DNA from: Robertkochia sediminum
Lineage (GTDB): Bacteria > Bacteroidota > Bacteroidia > Flavobacteriales > Flavobacteriaceae
NCBI RefSeq assembly: GCF_016786255.1
Contig: NZ_JADMKT010000077.1
Span: 124,001-188,000 of the forward strand
Direction: 5' to 3'
DNA length: 64,000 nucleotides
Shown here: positions 34,861 through 45,200 of the stretch, piece by piece
How the letters are laid out: every line of letters begins with the position of its first letter
Numbering within the stretch: position 1 is the stretch's first letter
Made by a program: the position numbers and the translations under genes
The notes under the pieces: generated by a model
The model's database searches: none
Told to the model about the DNA's origin: nothing
Seen by the model: the letters and a program-made list of their open reading frames with translations, nothing else

Positions 34861-37164
34861 ATGCGTGAACACACTATGAAGACCAAAAAAAGGACCGTTC
34901 GCTACGTGCTGTTGGGGCTAATGTCCCTTATCATCCTTGCTTTAATACTCTTGCCCGGTATAGCGCGGAAATACATCATTAATAACAGCAAGGAGCTAAT
35001 AGGGCGCCAGGTCGACATGGATAAGTTGCGGTTGAATTACTTCACCGGTACCGTCAAGGTCTTTGACTTTAAGATGTACGCCGCCAATGAAAAGGACCTG
35101 TTCTTTTCTTTTGATACCCTGATCCTCGATACCGAACCCTATAAATACGTCACTAACCTTATATCCCTCGACAGATTTTACCTTAAGGGTTTGAACCTGA
35201 ACATTAGCAAGAAGGACACGATCTATAATTTTGATGATCTCATCGCTTATCACGCTTCAGAAGACACGACCACTACAGAGGAAGATGAGGTATTCAAATA
35301 CCAGTTGTCTAACCTGGAATTAAAGGATGCTGCAGTACATTTTCACGATGGGGATGTGGAGAAGACGACCTCTTTTGAGGATCTTGAACTATTTCTGCCC
35401 TATATCGAATGGAACCAGGAAAATGATAGTGATGCCGATTTTGAACTGACCTTTTCGGAGGGCGGTGAACTTCGTTCTAACTTTGCCTATCATCCCCAAA
35501 CCGGGAATTATGAAGGCACCATTACCATTGAAGCCCTCGAATTAAGTCCGTTCTATAATTACGCCGCCCAATTTGCAGAGATCAGTAAATTAGATGGCCA
35601 TATTAATACCACCATCCATCTAAGCGGAAATACGGAGATCCCTGAAGATTTGTTAGTAACCGGAGATGTAGACCTGATAGATTTCGCCATGAGCGATAAG
35701 GGCGGACAAAAATTTCTGGGCAGTGGGAAAGTACACTGTAACCTGGAAGAGATCTTATACAGCAAAAGTTCGTACATCATTGGCGACCTGCAGATCGAAC
35801 AACCCTATCTGAAGTTCGAAATGGATTCTGTCTCCAATAATCTGTTCAGGATCTTTAAGCTGAATGAAGGAGAAGAGATCGCCGAAACCGGATCTGAAGA
35901 TGATCCCAACGCCAAAGCAGATGCTCAAACCAAAGCGGAAGCAAATGAGTCAGATAATACCCCCACCAACGCTAATGACGAGACATCAGGGAATATCTAT
36001 TACGCCTTAAAACACATGAGTGTCAAGGGTGGGGTGCTGGAATACCGCGATAACCTAACCGGACAGCCCTTTGATTACTTCCTTAGTGAGATCACTATGG
36101 ATACCGATAGTATTTACAGCGATAGCGAATGGGTAGACATACGCTCCGATATGTTGCTCAATGAACGGGGTACCCTCAAGGCTAGCGTTGGATTCGATCC
36201 GCAGGATCCTATGGAACTGGATATCGATATCGCTATAAAGGAATTCTTGTTATCCGATCTGAATATCTATTCCAAGCATTATACGGGCCATTCGATCCTG
36301 AACGGCGATATGTTCTATTTCACCAATTCTCAGGTGACCAACGGTCAGATCACCAGTGAGAACCAACTGCTGATCAAGAATGTCTCTGTGGAGAATACTA
36401 AGGGCGGACTCTGGTCTTTGCCGCTAAAGCTGGCAGTGTTTATTCTGAAAGATAAGAATGGAGACATTGAACTGGATGTACCTGTAAGGGGCAACCTCAA
36501 TAACCCGGAGGTCGATGTTTGGGACCTTGTCGGGACTACCCTGAAGAAAAAAATATTCGATGCCACCGATAATCCGGCGCGAAGCCTCGCCAAATTGGTA
36601 GATGCCGAGCCGGAAGACCTGGAAGCTGTTCTCTTGAGTTATCCCGATACGGTGCTTACAGAAGATCATCAGCGGCAGTTGGATCTGATCCTGGAACTGG
36701 AAGGGAAAAAAGAAGGACTTGGTATCGCCATGAACTATGTCTTTGATGCAGAAGCACTACATCAGGCAGATTCATCGCAAGCCGACACTACTGCCATGAG
36801 CCGGCAAGCGGTAGCAGTAGACAGTTTGGATGCGAATAGCAAACAAAAGAGCCTGCCCCGGGCTTCAGTAGCTACAGATAGTACGAGTGCTAACAGGCAG
36901 GGCGAAAATACAGCAGGGCAGCCAGCCGATTCGCTACTTGCCGGATATGGTGAGGTAATGATAAGCAAGATCAAGAGGTATTTAGATCAAAAAGATCCCA
37001 ACACCCAAATAACGGTGCAAATGGCAGCACTCAGCGATGCTTCGGCCGTGGATGCACCCCCGCAGTTTAAGGTCAAATATTCCCTTAGGGAAGCATCTGA
37101 AAATGCTGCTGAGGTGAGCAAGGATTCCCTGCCAGCGAACACAGGGAACAAAGAGAGGCAGTGA
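34861..37164 (+). CDS. DUF748/AsmA-like envelope protein
   Basis: The 767-residue protein has one N-terminal membrane span (YVLLGLMSLIILALILLPGIA). It is otherwise a long beta-rich protein of the DUF748 type, with GxVxVxDFKMY and LKGLNLNISKKDTIYNFDDLI. The family is related to AsmA and may form hydrophobic bridges for lipids between membranes. A linker near 340-380 is rich in Asp, Asn, Ala and Lys, and the last 130 residues are low in complexity (Ser, Ala, Asp, Gln). ATG 34861 has a GGTGAAG site; ATG 34876 is the alternative. Confidence 0.82.
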   Translation: MREHTMKTKKRTVRYVLLGLMSLIILALILLPGIARKYIINNSKELIGRQVDMDKLRLNYFTGTVKVFDFKMYAANEKDLFFSFDTLILDTEPYKYVTNLISLDRFYLKGLNLNISKKDTIYNFDDLIAYHASEDTTTTEEDEVFKYQLSNLELKDAAVHFHDGDVEKTTSFEDLELFLPYIEWNQENDSDADFELTFSEGGELRSNFAYHPQTGNYEGTITIEALELSPFYNYAAQFAEISKLDGHINTTIHLSGNTEIPEDLLVTGDVDLIDFAMSDKGGQKFLGSGKVHCNLEEILYSKSSYIIGDLQIEQPYLKFEMDSVSNNLFRIFKLNEGEEIAETGSEDDPNAKADAQTKAEANESDNTPTNANDETSGNIYYALKHMSVKGGVLEYRDNLTGQPFDYFLSEITMDTDSIYSDSEWVDIRSDMLLNERGTLKASVGFDPQDPMELDIDIAIKEFLLSDLNIYSKHYTGHSILNGDMFYFTNSQVTNGQITSENQLLIKNVSVENTKGGLWSLPLKLAVFILKDKNGDIELDVPVRGNLNNPEVDVWDLVGTTLKKKIFDATDNPARSLAKLVDAEPEDLEAVLLSYPDTVLTEDHQRQLDLILELEGKKEGLGIAMNYVFDAEALHQADSSQADTTAMSRQAVAVDSLDANSKQKSLPRASVATDSTSANRQGENTAGQPADSLLAGYGEVMISKIKRYLDQKDPNTQITVQMAALSDASAVDAPPQFKVKYSLREASENAAEVSKDSLPANTGNKERQ

Positions 37165-37192
37165 CCATAGGGTATACTGGAGCTTACAGGGC

Positions 37193-37777
37193 TCAGAGTT
37201 TTGCTACCTTCCAGTTGCCGTTTGCTGTTTTAAAGGTGACGATACCCGGAGCAAGCATACGCGATACGATCTCCGGTTGCTTGTAGCGCTTGGCATCAAG
37301 GAGAATGCCTTTATGTGGGGTAAGATATTTTAATTCTTCTCCTTTGGTATTGATCAAAACCTCGTCAAAGTTACGGTCGATGATCTTTTTATTCAGGTAC
37401 TGGTTGGTACCCTTTTCCTTTTCTTCCACCTTCAACGCAATGGCATACCCATCTGTAAAAGGGGTGGTGTTGAGGTATTGCGGTGCTATGACGGTATTTC
37501 CATCAGTGTCAATATAGCCGTAATATGCAATGCCATCTTCCATTTTATGTATGAGGCAGCGTCCGTCGGTAAATACCGGCGCCTCCTTATGCGCAACAAG
37601 ATCGTCGCGAAGGTCGATCACCAGGTCACCGTTCGTGTCAATAAATCCCCATTTCCCGTCTTTTTGCACGGCAATGAGCCCGTCTGCAAGTTCTCCAACA
37701 GCTGTGTATTCGTTATCCTGAGCCTGAAGCGAAAACAGCATGAAGAACGATACTAAAAATATCAAGTGCTTTTTCAT
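37193..37777 (-). CDS. WG-repeat protein, exported
   Basis: The 194-residue protein has a signal peptide ending near LQAQD and three or four WG repeats (KDGKWGFIDTNGD, YYGYIDTDGN, GNWKVAKL). These are short beta hairpins found in envelope proteins of Bacteroidetes, with no catalytic residues. It is convergent with the DUF748 gene, whose stop is 26 bases away. Function unknown. Confidence 0.8.
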   Translation of the reverse strand: MKKHLIFLVSFFMLFSLQAQDNEYTAVGELADGLIAVQKDGKWGFIDTNGDLVIDLRDDLVAHKEAPVFTDGRCLIHKMEDGIAYYGYIDTDGNTVIAPQYLNTTPFTDGYAIALKVEEKEKGTNQYLNKKIIDRNFDEVLINTKGEELKYLTPHKGILLDAKRYKQPEIVSRMLAPGIVTFKTANGNWKVAKL

Positions 37778-37958
37778 GGCTACGGTTTTTAAAAGTTATG
37801 CTTAAAGGTAGCTGAGAGGGTAAGAATATGAAATGACAGCGGTCAATTTCAATGGGTTATTGCTTTTAAAATGAGTTATTTAATAAAAGATTTGTGTTTG
37901 GGTGTTACAGTTAGCTGGTTCGATCGTGTTATTCACATAATCGATCAAAACACGAACT

Positions 37959-39080
37959 ATGAAAAATGTGTGGTTTACACTATTGTTATTACTGCCGGCC
38001 TTAGCTTTTTTTCAAGATGAGGCGAAGCAGAAAAAAGTACTCATGGTACTAAGCAGTTACGGGAAAGATGAAGGGGCTACCCGACCCGGCTATGAATTTG
38101 ATGAATTTTCACAGGCTTACCTTGTGTTCACTTCAAATAATTTTGAGGTAGATATTGCCAGTCCCTTGGGAGGGGCAGTAGAATCGGACCGGTACAATCC
38201 CGGGAAACCCTATAATAAGGCGATGCTTGAAAATGCGAAGTATGCAGAGCTGCCCAATAATACCCTGCGAACAGCAGATGTTGATCCCGATAAGTACGAC
38301 GCCGTATATGTTGTAGGCGGTAAGGGCGCCATGTTCGACCTGCCTTATGATCCTTCACTTCAGGATATCATTCTGAACCTCTACAAGCGAGAGCAAACCG
38401 TGATCGCTGCGGTATGTCACGGGCCTGCAGTCTTTGCGAATGTGAAGAACGGGGAAGAGTTTATTATAAATGAGGTACGTTTGACAGGTTTCACCAACGA
38501 AGAGGAAGAGCTGTTCGGTAAAAAATGGGTGAAGGAATTTCCATTTAAGCTGGAAGATCACCTTAAAGCCAGGGGTGCTATATTCGAACAGGCCGATTTT
38601 ATGTTGGCACATACAACGGTGTCCGGGAAATTCGTTACCGGGCAGAATCCGTTCTCCACACCGGCTTCAGCAGAGGCGGTGGTAAAGGCACTGGGAATGG
38701 AGCCTGTAGATAGAACACCATATCCGGATGAGAATGCCATGTATTTGGTAGAAGACATCCTGAATGACACGATCACTTTAGATGAGGCGAAAGGACGACT
38801 GGATGCCAATACTGATGCATTTGATATAGAACTCATGGCGGTATACGGGTATTACAGGATTCTTGCAGCGGGTGAGAACAAAGAAGCAATAGCTAAGGGG
38901 ATCGATCTGATCAGGCTAACAACACCGTATTATTTCAATGAAAATTTACAACTCTTCCTGGCCAAGACCTATGTGAGCTTAGAAAAGCAGGATATGGCCA
39001 TGCCGATATTGGAGGAACTGATCAAAAAGGACCTGTTGAAAGAACAGGCAGAGGAGGTATTGCAACAGGTCAAAAGCTAG
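37959..39080 (+). CDS. PfpI/DJ-1-type class I glutamine amidotransferase-like protein, exported
   Basis: The 373-residue protein begins with a short signal peptide (LLLLPALAFFQ). A PfpI-like domain covers about 25-250 with the nucleophile Cys153 in AVCHGPA and the preceding VVGGKGAMFDLP. The C-terminal 120 residues are helical and TPR-like. Family members act as chaperones, glyoxalases or peptidases. An exported form with a helical tail suggests protein damage control in the periplasm, which is inference. Confidence 0.82.
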   Translation: MKNVWFTLLLLLPALAFFQDEAKQKKVLMVLSSYGKDEGATRPGYEFDEFSQAYLVFTSNNFEVDIASPLGGAVESDRYNPGKPYNKAMLENAKYAELPNNTLRTADVDPDKYDAVYVVGGKGAMFDLPYDPSLQDIILNLYKREQTVIAAVCHGPAVFANVKNGEEFIINEVRLTGFTNEEEELFGKKWVKEFPFKLEDHLKARGAIFEQADFMLAHTTVSGKFVTGQNPFSTPASAEAVVKALGMEPVDRTPYPDENAMYLVEDILNDTITLDEAKGRLDANTDAFDIELMAVYGYYRILAAGENKEAIAKGIDLIRLTTPYYFNENLQLFLAKTYVSLEKQDMAMPILEELIKKDLLKEQAEEVLQQVKS

Positions 39081-39167
39081 CATATTGCTTAGCAATAAAA
39101 TATACGGCAATCACAGTCTTCTTATGGAGAATCGAAATTTTTATAGGGAAAGTATTACTTTAAGTCC

Positions 39168-40031
39168 ATGAATAAAAAAGAAATACTTTGTAAGAAGGCC
39201 TTGAAGTTACCGGGATTAAAAATAGCAGCTATACTGTTGGTGCTGATTGCTGTGAGTTGTCAAGGACCAGTGGATAAGAAGGAAGGGAAAGAGGCCTTGG
39301 AAGGTACTTTCCGGCTGCGGTCGGCTGTATTGAATGAAGAGAGAACCTGCCTCTTCAAACTTCCGGGATCTTATCGTGAAGACCCACATAAACGGTATCC
39401 TGTATTGATCCTGTTGGATGGGGGAGTGCATTACACGACCACCCTGAAGGCGTTGGATTCCCTGAACGCTACTGCAAAAGGCACCGGCCCTGAAATGATC
39501 GTGATCGCGATTGAGAACGTAGACCGGGAACGGGATTTTACGGTAACCAAGATCAAAACAAAGCGTGAGAATACCATGGGTGGGGGGAAGCGTTTTCTCG
39601 ATTTTATCGAAAAAGAGCTTATCCCTATTGTCGACGAACAGTACCGAACAAAGCCGCAGCGCATATTTGTGGGACATTCGCTTGGCGGATTACTGGGGGT
39701 GAACGCTTTTATGGATGAGAAGCGCATTTTTGAAGGCTATATCTGTATGGATCCCAGTATTTGGTGGGATGAGGAGGTGTTGGAGGTAAAGGTGGCAGCG
39801 ATCCATCCGGAAGCCTTTCGCAAAAAGCTTTATATCGCCACCGCCAACCAGGGGGAAGCTAAGAAGGGGAAGAATAAAGACCGCCATGAGATGCTATACC
39901 GATCAATGCAGGAGCAAAGTGCGTTTCCTTCAAATATCAAATGGCAGTATTTTCAAGAGGAAGATCACCGTTCGATACCTCGGGTGGCTATCTATGAAGG
40001 CCTCAAATTTTTATACCCTGAGCAACAATAG
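39168..40031 (+). CDS. Esterase family alpha/beta hydrolase, lipoprotein
   Basis: The 287-residue protein has a lipobox (IAVSC) and an esterase-D-like hydrolase fold with nucleophile Ser171 in GHSLGG, the DPSIWWDE strand and His in EDHRSIPR. It is related to the 423-residue exported esterase at 8844-10115 but lacks the TPR tail. Together the two suggest an envelope carboxylesterase family of this organism. Substrate unknown. It is 87 bases after the PfpI gene and 20 before the DUF4386 gene. Confidence 0.84.
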   Translation: MNKKEILCKKALKLPGLKIAAILLVLIAVSCQGPVDKKEGKEALEGTFRLRSAVLNEERTCLFKLPGSYREDPHKRYPVLILLDGGVHYTTTLKALDSLNATAKGTGPEMIVIAIENVDRERDFTVTKIKTKRENTMGGGKRFLDFIEKELIPIVDEQYRTKPQRIFVGHSLGGLLGVNAFMDEKRIFEGYICMDPSIWWDEEVLEVKVAAIHPEAFRKKLYIATANQGEAKKGKNKDRHEMLYRSMQEQSAFPSNIKWQYFQEEDHRSIPRVAIYEGLKFLYPEQQ

Positions 40032-40051
40032 TTAATGCTTAAAAAAGAACC

Positions 40052-40660
40052 ATGATAACAAGAGATCTTGCCATTATCGCAGGAGTTAGCTACCTCCTGA
40101 TCTTTTTCCTGGCCGTATTTGCCAATTTCTTTGTCTTAGAGTCCTTACGCTCCTCACCTTTGGAAACTGTTGCGACTGCATCTACCACTGTGCGTTGGGG
40201 AATCATAGCCTTTTTGTTGGCCGCAGTTTTCGATGTGATCGTAGCCTGGGCATTAAAGGAAATGTATAAGGAACATGCGCTCACCGATCTGAGTACCTGG
40301 TTCAGGGTGATACATGCAGTGATCATGGGAGTGGGCGTATTTGCCCTTTTACCTGTCCTTGGGTCGGGCACTGCCGAAGAGATACTTGCCCAGGTGGAAA
40401 CATTCAATACCATCTGGCTTATCGGACTCTTCTTTTTTGGAGTGCATCTCGTCTTGCTGGGGCAGATCCTCAAGAAGCCGGTTGTAATCGCTCTTTTTCT
40501 CATTCTGGCAGGGTTGGCCTATATAGGAGATACCCTTGCCAACTTTACCATGGCCGATTACGCCAACTATGCCGATGTGTTTTTAGCGATGGTAGCCATT
40601 CCCAGCGTTTTGGGAGAGGTGGCCTTTACCCTCTGGTTGTTGGTGAGAGGGGGAAAGTAG
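40052..40660 (+). CDS. DUF4386 family membrane protein
   Basis: The 202-residue protein has about six membrane spans and the family opening MITRDLAIIAGVSYLLIFFLAVFA. DUF4386 proteins are common in Bacteroidetes and Actinobacteria and have no known activity. It starts 20 bases behind the esterase gene, so the two may be co-transcribed. Confidence 0.88.
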   Translation: MITRDLAIIAGVSYLLIFFLAVFANFFVLESLRSSPLETVATASTTVRWGIIAFLLAAVFDVIVAWALKEMYKEHALTDLSTWFRVIHAVIMGVGVFALLPVLGSGTAEEILAQVETFNTIWLIGLFFFGVHLVLLGQILKKPVVIALFLILAGLAYIGDTLANFTMADYANYADVFLAMVAIPSVLGEVAFTLWLLVRGGK

Positions 40661-40671
40661 GTAGGCTGGTA

Positions 40672-40735
40672 GGGAAGTGGGGAAGTAGGGAAGTAGGGAA
40701 GTGGGGAAGTAGGGAAATGGGGAAGTAGGGAATAG
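40672..40735 (+). repeat. G-rich octamer tandem repeat (GGGAAGTA/G), eight units
   Basis: Eight consecutive 8-base units carry eight GGG tracts separated by five bases. The plus strand can form intramolecular G-quadruplexes. It lies 12 bases behind the DUF4386 stop codon. Confidence 0.9.
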
Positions 40736-40797
40736 TTGATAATGGGTTATGGTTTTCCCTCAAAATTCAAACCGCAAACTGCATCACTGCTAGCTGC

Positions 40798-41636
40798 TTA
40801 CTGCTTATCGCAAACCAAATTAGGAATACCTGTAGACGGGTGGATGAACCTAATCGTTTTCTGCAGATGCCGTTTCTTTTTTGAAGATATGAGTTTTACC
40901 AGTTGCTGGAATTGCTCATCATTTTTTTTCAGCCATTGGAGTACCTCCTCACCCTGCGAAATGGATATGTAGTAGCTAAACGGGCGAACCACATTGTTCT
41001 CTGCCAGTGCGGCAAAAACCGGCACATAAAAGTACCACCAAAATCCGTCCTGATCCTTTTTGAGTTTACCCAGGATCTCAAAGAGATTTTTGTTGGTCTC
41101 TTCAAAACGCTCCAGGTCTGTCTTAGCTTTATTCTCTTCAAGGCCTTCGGTGGCTTTGAGCATAAATATCATCATTTCAGCAGCACTAAAAATCGCTGTC
41201 GCTTGCTACCGGAATACTTATATTGATCTTGGTAGGAGTGGTTTTAGAAACTCCCTGATCAAGGTAGCCTCTTAAGGTGGCATATTCTAATCCGGCACGT
41301 TCCGTATGGGGCTCGAGTAAGAGGAAATAGTACAGGGGTAGTTTGGCCTTTATCCTTAAATTCTTCGCATCCATGATCTTACTTAAGATGAGGTGGCTAC
41401 TGGAATGTGAAGGATTGTTAGTGAAGGCATTTAAGGCAGAATCATAGGCTTTGTCCAGCAATCCAGAATTGAAACAGGCCATGGCATGATTGTATTGCGA
41501 TGGCTTCCCTGTATTGTCCCTGATCATGGCGATCAATTCCTTGCGTGATATCTACTTGTATAGAATCGGTTTGACTGAAAAGGGATGTACTAATAAGAAA
41601 GAAAAGAAGTGAAAAACGTTGTGCGAAATGAAGCAT
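40798..41636 (-). pseudogene. Exported TPR protein gene broken by two frameshifts
   Basis: Three minus-strand frames join into one protein. The first (from ATG 41636) gives a signal peptide and a GQYREAI TPR start. It must shift near 41494-41500 to continue into QYNHAMACFNSGLLDKAYDSA. That frame runs to a stop at 41186-41188, and a second shift at the five-base A run (41188-41192; T run on the coding strand) would restore DSDF-SAAEMMIFML and the conserved C-terminal part down to 40798. Removing one T makes that junction seamless. The full protein would have about 275 residues of a flavobacterial TPR family. Either the gene is decayed or the assembly has indels. Confidence 0.75.
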
Positions 41637-42155
41637 AGCTAGTGAGTTGTAGGATATACGCTAATGATATAGGTAAAATCGTATAAAATTAGGATTATAG
41701 CATATCCAATAACATAGTCCTTCCCCTCTTGTCTATACCCTATGACCACAGGTTTAACCCTAGGGATCATATGCTTCACAAAGGAGTGAGCTGCCATATG
41801 TTGGGTTTGTTTGATCCTTTAACCGGTATGAAGCAACTGCCCGGGATGGTCTCGTTTCATTTTAACGCAGAAGATTCAGTGGCCTGTCCTTTTTATGTGG
41901 ATATAATTTTCGGCATATACCTTCCATATTTTTCTTCGCTTTGGAGGAACGGATAAAGGTTTATTCAAAATAAAAATAACTCACCTGTAAATTATTTTAA
42001 TCAGCTATAACGTTTTCGTAACCCTTGGGAATACTTAGTTTTTATGGGCAATAGCCTTATTTTTTCTGTAGTCTTTTTATGATTTATAAGAGGCTATTTT
42101 AAAAACTTTTAAGGAATTACAGTGGATATTTCGGAAAATTGCATTAAAATTGGAT
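41637..42155. other. Gene-free AT-rich region upstream of susC
   Basis: About 520 bases hold no believable gene; a 75-codon frame (41729-41956) has no recognisable feature and no ribosome binding site. The region becomes very AT-rich after 41960 and ends at the operator-like palindrome. Confidence 0.5.
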
Positions 42156-42170
42156 TATGTATAACATAAT
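42154..42170. promoter_or_regulatory. Candidate FadR/GntR operator upstream of susC (nanO-like)
   Basis: ATTATGTATAACATAAT has perfect 7-bp arms around ATA. Its core TATGT-N3-ACATA fits the FadR-subfamily pattern nGTnnnACn. It lies about 46 bases before the susC start codon. A weak -7 box (TAACTTTT, 42178-42185) follows. The same sequence occurs at 49286-49302 and 59856-59872. Confidence 0.72.
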
Positions 42171-42207
42171 ACGCAGTTAACTTTTTTAACCAACTAAATA
42201 ACTATCT

Positions 42208-45200
42208 ATGAAAAAAAGAGACTTTAATATCCCTTATGTGATATTAGTTTTGCTTTTTGCTCTCCCCATATGCAGTTTTGGGCAGGAAAAAGTAATTACA
42301 GGACAGGTGGTATCAGAAGGGGATAACCTTCCCTTACCGGGTGCTACGGTCTTCGTAAAGGGAACTCCGCGAGGAACCTCGACCGATTTCGATGGGAAAT
42401 ATTCGATTGTTGCAGAAACAGGCGAAGTGCTTGTTTTTTCTTTTGTCGGATTTACCAGTAAGGAGGTAACAGTTGCTTCAGAATCCGTGATCAACGTAAC
42501 CTTAGGGTCAGATGTATCTGTTCTTAATGAGGTTGTGGTAACGGGTTATGGTTCCCAGAAGCGAACAACACTTACCACTTCGGTATCCAAACTGGATACG
42601 CAAATTCTCGAAACTTCTACACGTTCTAACGTTGCAACTTCCTTACAGGGTACGGTTGCGGGTTTACGTGTAACCAACACAACCGGACAACCGGGTGCTA
42701 CGCCTAATATCGTACTTCGTGGAGGTACCAACTTCAGTGACAACGATTCACCATTGATCCTTATTGATGGAGTACCTTCTACATTCTACGCATTGAACCC
42801 CGATGATGTTGAGTCTATCGAGGTGTTAAAGGATGCGGCTGCAACGGCCATTTACGGTGCCAGAGCAGCGAACGGGGTGATCCTGGTAACCACCAAAACC
42901 GGTAAGGTTGGGAAATCTTCGATCAACTATAAGTACAGGTATAGTATTAACGAAGAGCGAAATGATCAGAAGTACCTCGGTGCGGCCGATCATATCAACT
43001 ATAACCGTCAGGCTATTCAGTGGTTTAGAGAAGTTTCCGGTAATCCGGGTGCCTTTGGAGCGTTCTTAAACGGTGCTAACTCTGCAGGTACAGGGAATAA
43101 CACGACTAATGACCCTTATACCACACAGCTTTTAACTCCGGAAAATCAGTATTTACTCGACCAACCGGGATGGGCTGGTATTCCTGATATCCTGGATCCT
43201 TCTCAAACCATTTTATTCTTTGATAACAAGGGGGTTGGAGATCGTATCTATCAGGATAGTGAGATCAAAGATCATTACCTGTCTTTTGACGGAGGTAATG
43301 AGAACGGAACCTATTACCTTGGTTTAGGTTTGTTGGATAACGATGGTCTTGTATTGGGATCAGGATTCAAAAGATACTCTGGGAAATTTAGTGGATCTTA
43401 CAATGTTACCGATAATGTGAAGGTGAGCTCTAATATCCTATATTCACATTCGAACTTAAGCCTTAGTCCGCTTGGAGGTGACAATACCGTATTCAGAAGA
43501 TTCCAGGGACAGGCTCCTACTTCAAGAACCTTTGATACCAATCCCGATGGTACGATGTCTGATCAGTACGCTGTGGGAACTAATGCCGGATTCGGTAACC
43601 CACTGTACTACCAGGATAAGTTCTTAAGAAAGAATCTGGAGCAGCGTTTAACCGCTTCTGTAGGATTGGATTGGAAGATACTCGACGACCTTTTATTTTC
43701 TGTAAATGCAAGTCACTTTACCGTAAACAACAGCAATGAAAGCTTTAACAAGGCGTTCAGAACAGGTAGTACTACCGGGCCATTGAATACGACCAGGAAT
43801 GCCGGTGCGTCTCATAGCAGAACGTTAAGAGATCAGTTAACCGGAACCCTGAACTACTTTAAGAGTTTTGGGAAGCACAATATCAATGCATTGTTAGGGG
43901 CGGAATATTTCCACGATAACGGATTTAGCCTTTCTGCAGCGACGAGAAACTCACCAACCGATCTTATTCCTACGTTGAATGCCGGTGCAGAGGCAGACGG
44001 GGTTCCATCGTCTTCTGAATCAGAATACAAGATCGTGTCTACTTTCGGAAGATTCCTGTACGATTACGATGGAAAGTACCTGGTAGGATTTACCTTCAGA
44101 AGGGACGGGTCTTCAAGATTAGGAAATGAGAAGTTCGGATTCTTCCCCGGGGTATCTTTGGGATGGAACGCACATAAAGAAGAATTCTTTATGAATTCAT
44201 CCCTAAGCAATGTGATCTCCAACTTAAAGCCAAGGTTCAGTTATGGGGTTAACGGTAACCAGGGTGTTTTGAGTAACTATGGCGTATTTGGTTCTTACGG
44301 GGAGCAAGGAATTTACAATGGAGAAACCGGTTATGCCAGTTCTGCGTTACCTACCCTTGACCTGGTTTGGGAGAAGTCTACTACCTTCAATGCCGGTTTG
44401 GATCTGTCATTGTTCAATAGCAGACTCTCCCTGATCACCGATGTGTATTCGAGAGATATCAAGGATAAGATCGCCAGTCAGCAGTTGCCGTACTATACCG
44501 GTTTCAGTTCGATCCTAACCAATAACGGAACTCTGAGAAATAAGGGTATCGAACTGCAGTTGAATGCGGATATCATCAGAAATAAAGACTGGAACTGGAA
44601 CTTTGGAGCCACTTTTACTTCGAACAGAAACTATGTAGTGAGTCTGCCTGAAAACGACAACGAGCTAAACAGACAAGGAGGAACTCAGATCTGGAATCCG
44701 GAAACCGGACAAGAAGAATGGGTTGGAGGATTACAAGAAGGTCAGCGTTTTGGAGGCGACCTGGTAGTAGCTTTTATCCAGGATAAGATCTACGAAACCC
44801 AGGAAGAGGCAGATGCAGATAATTTTATTACCGACGAGTATGCTCCTGCTGCCAGCCGTAACCAACGATGGGCCGGAGACGTAAAATGGGTAGACCAGAA
44901 TGGTGACGGGGTGATCAACAGCCTTGACCGTAAGGTGATCGGTAGAACAACTCCTGATTTTGTGGGTGGATTTACCTCTAGCCTTAGCTATAAGAATTTT
45001 AACCTTTTCGTGAAGACCGACTTCGCTACAGGGCATTTGGTATGGAACCATATCCGCGCTAAAGGTTACGGACAAACACAAGGTAACCTGGCACAACCTA
45101 TTGAAGTGCTGGATTCGTGGACTCCTGATAATACAGTGACCGACTGGCCACGTTTTGTATTTGTTAACGGATCGAAGAACGTATGGAGAGGGAATGAAGG

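Noticed and set aside
41729-41956. 75-codon plus-strand frame upstream of susC
   Set aside because: No ribosome binding site, no conserved pattern and no operon context.
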